From Mycetohabitans endofungorum (GTDB lineage Bacteria > Pseudomonadota > Gammaproteobacteria > Burkholderiales > Burkholderiaceae): DNA of 64,000 nucleotides. Positions 62,563 to 64,000 of this stretch are shown piece by piece. The DNA lies in assembly GCF_002927045.1 (NCBI RefSeq), contig NZ_PRDW01000011.1, positions 1-64,000 of the forward strand. Reading direction: 5' to 3'. Positions within the stretch are counted from its first letter, which is position 1, and the number at the start of each line of letters is the position of its first letter. Both the position numbers and the translations under genes were made by a program. A model generated the notes under the pieces. The model was given only the letters and a program-made list of their open reading frames with translations, did not search any database and had not been told where the DNA came from.

Positions 62563-63753
62563 TCACAGCATGTGCGAACGGTCGCCGCGCTCGAACGCGC
62601 CCAGTGCGACATCCATGCCGCGGCAAAACGCGATCACTTTGAACAGCTCGCCCATCTCCGCCTCGGACAGCAGCTTCTGTACTGCATTGGCCGCGGGCAG
62701 GAAGCGGGCCGGGTCGGCCGGGTCCAGTTGCGCCAGCGAGTCCGTAATGCCCGCGTTCATCAGAAAGCGCGCTTGCGACGTGTATCCGAGCAAATGCGCG
62801 CCCGCGTCGTGGGCTGCCTGCTCGATGGCGCTGAACTGCACATGCGCGGTGATGTCCTGCAAACCGGGGTAGAGGAACGGGTCGCCGTGCGCGCGATGCC
62901 GGTAGTGGCACATCAGCGTGCCCTGCGTGCGCTGCGAATGGTAATACTCAGCGGCCGGGAAACCATAATCGACGAACAACGCGGCGCCGCGGCCGAGCGT
63001 CGAGCACACGGTGCGCACGAACGCGGCTGCCGCCTCGTGTGTCTCGGTCACGTAGTCGTGCCGGCCAGGGACATACGCGAGCGCGGCCGGCACGGCGGCG
63101 GTGGCCAGAGGCCGGTCGGCGAACACGAAGCGGCTCGCATCCGCCACGGCGACGCCGCGTTCATGCCAGAGGCCGTCCTGCCGCGCAAACAGACGCACGG
63201 GCATGGCGTCCAGCACTTCGTTGCCGACGATCACGCCATCCACGCGCTCGGGCAGCGCATCAACCCATTGGACGCAAGGGGCGAACTGTGGTGCGGTTTC
63301 CGCAATGCACTCGCGCTGGCGCGCGCGCAACTCGCCGGACAATTCCACGATCGTGTAGCGCGCGCACCCGACACCGAGCGCATCCAACGTGCGCAGCAGG
63401 CCAGCGGCGAACTTACCTGTTCCCGCCCCGAATTCGACTACGTGGCGCGTGCCGGTGGCGCCGAGTATCTCGGCCACTGGCTTGGCGAACGTCTGCGCAA
63501 ACAGCGGCGAGAGTTCCGGCGCGGTGATGAAGTCACTACCGTCGTCGGGGCCGCGGCCGAACTTGACTGAACCACCGCTGTAGTAGCCTAGGCCCGGCGT
63601 ATAGAGCGCAAGTTCCATGTACCGGTCGAATGGCAGCCAGCCTCCGGCCGCGGCGATTTGCCTAGCGATGTGCTGCACTAACGCGCGCAAGTGCGCGAGC
63701 GCAGTATCGCCAGGAACAGGTAAACTATCGGGCTGCGTCGTATTCGGCTTCAT
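62563..63753 (-). CDS. MidA/NDUFAF7-like SAM-dependent methyltransferase
   Basis: A 396-residue COG1565-type methyltransferase. The start has FDRYMELALYTPGLGYYSGG, the first family block, and the SAM loop is VVEFGAGTGKFAAGLLRTL. VGNEVLDAMPVRLF and ALFVDYGFPAAEYYHSQRTQ follow. In mitochondria the homologue NDUFAF7 methylates an arginine of complex I; the bacterial target is unknown. It starts 13 bp from the divergent SDR gene, so their promoters must overlap coding or each other. Confidence 0.9.
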   Translation of the reverse strand: MKPNTTQPDSLPVPGDTALAHLRALVQHIARQIAAAGGWLPFDRYMELALYTPGLGYYSGGSVKFGRGPDDGSDFITAPELSPLFAQTFAKPVAEILGATGTRHVVEFGAGTGKFAAGLLRTLDALGVGCARYTIVELSGELRARQRECIAETAPQFAPCVQWVDALPERVDGVIVGNEVLDAMPVRLFARQDGLWHERGVAVADASRFVFADRPLATAAVPAALAYVPGRHDYVTETHEAAAAFVRTVCSTLGRGAALFVDYGFPAAEYYHSQRTQGTLMCHYRHRAHGDPFLYPGLQDITAHVQFSAIEQAAHDAGAHLLGYTSQARFLMNAGITDSLAQLDPADPARFLPAANAVQKLLSEAEMGELFKVIAFCRGMDVALGAFERGDRSHML

Positions 63754-63766
63754 TCCGGCATTGTAA

Positions 63767-64000
63767 ATGAGCGACCCGTCGTGCGCCGGTCAGCATCCGG
63801 CTTTCTCCTCTTGCGCGCCGCCCGCGCGTCGTGCCGCACTGGTAACCGGCGCGGCACGGCGCATCGGCCGTGCGCTGGCGCTCGGCATGGCCTCGCGGGG
63901 CTGGGACATTGCGCTCCACTACCATACGTCCGAGGCCGACGCGCAGTCGCTGGCCGCCGACATCCAGGCGCTGGGCCGGCGTGCTGTCGCGTTGCGCGCC
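63767..64000 (+). CDS. Short-chain dehydrogenase (pteridine-reductase-like), cut by window end
   Basis: The first 78 codons are visible. The NADP-binding motif is ALVTGAARRIGRALALGMAS with the variant TGxxxRIG, followed by HYHTSEADAQSLAADIQALG. The Arg-rich glycine loop resembles FolM/PTR1-type pteridine reductases. The active-site SxnYxxxK lies beyond the window. The gene is divergent from the methyltransferase. Confidence 0.8.
   Translation, partial: MSDPSCAGQHPAFSSCAPPARRAALVTGAARRIGRALALGMASRGWDIALHYHTSEADAQSLAADIQALGRRAVALRA

Overview
The window looks like an origin-proximal stretch of the main chromosome of a Burkholderia-lineage betaproteobacterium. The evidence is the gene order mnmG-rsmG-parA-parB followed by atpIBEFHAGDC, hemE, priA, putA and a glycine-riboswitch-controlled gcvTHP operon, together with high GC content and two perfect parS sites. 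The many decayed genes and mobile-element scraps suggest a host-restricted member undergoing genome reduction. A Mycetohabitans (Burkholderia rhizoxinica)-type endosymbiont would fit, but the genus is an inference from gene content and not a database match.

Layout. 1-3.4 kb: the tail of a response-regulator receiver domain, an intrinsic terminator, and a wrecked branched-chain amino-acid ABC transporter (livM-livG-livF remnants). 3.6-9.5 kb: the par locus, in which mnmG, rsmG and parA overlap by four bases, parB follows, and an ion-transporter-superfamily permease overlaps the end of parB. One parS lies upstream of mnmG and one lies inside it. 9.6-17.3 kb: the complete F-type ATP synthase operon with a promoter and a terminator. 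17.4-29.3 kb: an acyl-CoA ligase, hemE, a 455-bp non-coding gap with DnaA-box-like 9-mers, priA, the trifunctional proline catabolism protein PutA, and an intact Liv-type substrate-binding protein. 29.4-40.3 kb, all on the minus strand: sdaA, an alginate-lyase-like gene, gcvP, gcvH, gcvT behind a tandem glycine riboswitch, the helicase Rep, and a membrane-anchored cytochrome c. Glycine cleavage plus serine deamination makes this a glycine/serine-to-C1/pyruvate block.

40.6-53.3 kb is the accessory region. A tRNA-Arg(CCG) gene carries a small att-bounded islet of about 1.7 kb (decayed integrase plus a HigBA-type toxin-antitoxin pair), with a second integrase remnant just beyond the distal att copy. 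After that come AT-richer lipoprotein genes, phage repressor and portal fragments joined head to head, a doxX-tetR operon, a BrnTA remnant, a Crp/Fnr fragment, a decayed IS5-family element, an IS3 fragment, and gene scraps (nrdD, hpaD, an exported protein) around an intact nitronate monooxygenase-like gene and a cytochrome b561.

53.4-64 kb returns to chromosomal genes: rpsU, a Cof-type HAD phosphatase, a GT4 glycosyltransferase, a DUF2844/DUF3443 pair, ferredoxin-NADP reductase, an EEP-family hydrolase, an exported protein, an AAA+ ATPase, DUF2905, a MidA/NDUFAF7-like methyltransferase, and the start of a short-chain dehydrogenase. The most interesting item is the DUF3443 lipoprotein at 57246-58463. 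It has two DTGS motifs, each followed by a hydrophobic-Gly segment in the arrangement seen in pepsin-like aspartic proteases.
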